DNA of 6,213 nt. Origin: Lentisphaeria bacterium UBA1776 (GTDB lineage: Bacteria > Verrucomicrobiota > Lentisphaeria > Victivallales > Victivallaceae). The stretch is taken from NCBI GenBank assembly GCA_002314605.1, contig DCGO01000122.1, forward strand, positions 13,962-20,174, read 5' to 3'. Under the pieces are notes generated by a model. That model had not been told where the DNA came from and made no database searches. It worked only from the letters and a program-made list of their open reading frames with translations. Below, piece by piece: positions 4,796 to 6,213 of the stretch (positions within the stretch are counted from its first letter, which is position 1; each line of letters starts with the position of its first letter). Made by a program: the position numbers and the translations under genes.

Positions 4796-6067
4796 ATGTT
4801 CCTCGCCCCCGGCACTGTTTTTCAGGGATTCCGCATTCTTTCCCGAATCGGTCAGGGTTCTTACGGTAATGTCTATAAGGCGGAAAATCACCTCACCGAG
4901 CAGGTCCTCGCTCTGAAGATCGTCCCCCTGTCCGGCGATGCCGGCCGCCGGGAACTCCATGCCCTGCGGACTTTCCAGAATATCGAACACACGAACCTCC
5001 TGAAAATCCATCACGCGGGGATCGCCGGGGAAAATCTTTATTACACCATGGATCTGGCGGACGGCCCCATCGCCGATCAGCACCTTGATCACGCCGGACT
5101 GCTTGCCGCCGCCCGCAAACTTGCCGATGCTTTGGATTGTCTGCACAAAGCCGGTCTGCTCCACCGGGACATCAAGCCCGACAATCTTTTCTGGCGGCAC
5201 GGGGAACCGGTCCTGGGGGACATCGGTCTGGTGACAGGTCAGGAAAAAGCCACTCTTTCCGGTACGCCGGGATTCATGTCCCCCCGGATCCTGCTTCACG
5301 GCGCGGCGCCGGACCCCGCGTCAGACGTCTATGCGCTGGCCAAAAGTTTCTATTGTCTCCTCTCCGGCAATCCCCCCGAACGCTATCCTGACTACCAGGG
5401 CCCCCTTTCCGGCGAAGCGTCCGTCCTGCTGAATGTGCTCCTGAATGTCTGCGATACAAAGGGAGCCCCCTGTACCGCCGGAGATTTCCGGGACGCCCTG
5501 CGATCCCCCTTCCCCCGGAAAAAGTTCAGATTGCGGCAATACGGGATCGCCGCGCTGGCCGCGCTGGCGATTGCCGGGGCAGGCTTGTTTCTGATATTTT
5601 CCCCATCCTCGCCCAAACTTGCACCTGCTTCCCGTCCGGAACCCGCGCCGGATCCCTACCCGGAATATGCCCCCATCCGGAAGGCGCTGGCGGAATTTGA
5701 TGCGGCAAGCCGCCAGGATCAGTCAAAAATTCTTCGTCAAAATGCTGTTGCCCAAAAATTAAAGCAGGCTGGGACAGACCATGCGGAAAAACAACTGCCC
5801 ACCGGGAAGACAACTTCCATGCATGACGTCCTCACCCAATATACCATAGCTCGAGAGTACACCCGAAAAGCCTGGGAGGATCTTGGCAAAAAAGATCCTG
5901 CGTTCCGCCGTTATTATCTGCAGTGGGAAAAATTGGAAAGTGATGCGATCCTGCTGCGCAAAGCCTGCGCCGAGCCGGACAAATTCGACTTTCCCGAAAC
6001 GGAATTCAAGGCATGGAAAAAACTGCTGGAAGAATATCTTGCGGGAAAAAAAATTCCCTCAAAATAA
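4796..6067 (+). CDS. Membrane-anchored Ser/Thr protein kinase (Hanks type), 423 aa
   Basis: A cytoplasmic kinase domain (about 10-236) is followed by one transmembrane helix (about 249-268, flanked by RKKFRLR), a Pro/Ala-rich linker (269-291) and a charged, helical C-terminal region (292-423) predicted outside the membrane. Visible motifs: glycine loop GQGSYGNVY (19-27), catalytic Lys in ALK (K41), helix-C Glu (E53), catalytic loop HRDIKPDN (123-130) with D125, K127 and N130, and metal-binding D142 in D-I-G, a variant of DFG. The activation segment GTPGFMSP is followed by R164 where APE-type kinases have Glu. The D177 of DVYAL is present. The catalytic residues suggest an active kinase, with the R164 change possibly affecting activation-segment packing. 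Start ATG lies 2 bp after the sigma factor stop, with GGAG 8 nt upstream, so the two genes are coupled. The kinase likely controls the sigma factor or its pathway. No recognised sensor domain (such as PASTA) is visible in the C-terminal part. Confidence 0.9.
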   Translation: MFLAPGTVFQGFRILSRIGQGSYGNVYKAENHLTEQVLALKIVPLSGDAGRRELHALRTFQNIEHTNLLKIHHAGIAGENLYYTMDLADGPIADQHLDHAGLLAAARKLADALDCLHKAGLLHRDIKPDNLFWRHGEPVLGDIGLVTGQEKATLSGTPGFMSPRILLHGAAPDPASDVYALAKSFYCLLSGNPPERYPDYQGPLSGEASVLLNVLLNVCDTKGAPCTAGDFRDALRSPFPRKKFRLRQYGIAALAALAIAGAGLFLIFSPSSPKLAPASRPEPAPDPYPEYAPIRKALAEFDAASRQDQSKILRQNAVAQKLKQAGTDHAEKQLPTGKTTSMHDVLTQYTIAREYTRKAWEDLGKKDPAFRRYYLQWEKLESDAILLRKACAEPDKFDFPETEFKAWKKLLEEYLAGKKIPSK

Positions 6068-6213
6068 ACGCGCTTGTCAGGCCTTCCCCTTCTGATATCA
6101 GGCTTTGGGAACCGGACTGGATGTCTTCTTTTTTACCCTGTGCATTTACTTGCCTCTTCGTCGTTTTATGAAAAAACACGCTCAAATTCCGTCATTGACA
6201 CGCTTGTTTGGTA

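Noticed and set aside
4694..5299. 201-codon minus-strand open frame
   Set aside because: It is antisense to the well-supported kinase and sigma factor genes; the open frame is a by-product of GC-rich codon use.
6195..6200. Perfect TTGACA near the right edge as a promoter
   Set aside because: The matching -10 box would fall outside the window, so it cannot be supported; 6068-6213 shows no gene and no clear terminator for the kinase operon.

Overview
The window looks like chromosomal DNA of a Gram-negative bacterium, most plausibly from the PVC group (Lentisphaerota, Planctomycetota or relatives). The main pointers are an ECF-type sigma factor gene placed 2 bp ahead of a membrane-anchored Ser/Thr protein kinase gene, a pairing common in that group, and several lineage-restricted exported proteins including an outer-membrane-type lipoprotein. 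This assignment is inference; there is no rRNA or other marker gene.

The window holds two divergent transcription units. On the minus strand (about 3993 down to 81) a consensus-like sigma-70 promoter drives a long untranslated leader, then three genes: a 617-aa exported protein with an N-terminal zinc-finger-like module and C-terminal Trp-rich 37-residue repeats; a 270-aa lipoprotein with a lysine-rich tail; and a 231-aa exported protein carrying a related N-terminal zinc-finger-like module. The unit closes with a stem-loop and U-rich tract at 81-127. None of the three proteins is recognisable by function. The signal peptides, tight spacing and shared Cys module suggest one envelope or periplasmic system.

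On the plus strand, a promoter at 4131-4159 drives the sigma factor (4185-4793) and the kinase (4796-6067), which are translationally coupled. This is a likely signalling and transcription control module. Whether it controls the divergent exported proteins is open.

The most interesting stretch is the roughly 585-bp intergenic region 3600-4184. The minus-strand leader can fold into a long rod-like hairpin (3749-3875). Its 3' arm is the same sequence as the 5' arm of a strong intrinsic terminator (3729-3764, followed by a U-rich tract). The two folds exclude each other, which is the architecture of a transcription attenuator or riboswitch. No known riboswitch class was recognised. An 18-bp perfect inverted copy of the same element (25 bp with 2 mismatches) lies upstream of the promoter at 4029-4053, so inverted repeats bracket the whole promoter-leader unit.

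The minus-strand genes look clearly lower in GC than the sigma/kinase pair. No tRNA, rRNA, CRISPR array, transposase or complete mobile element was seen.
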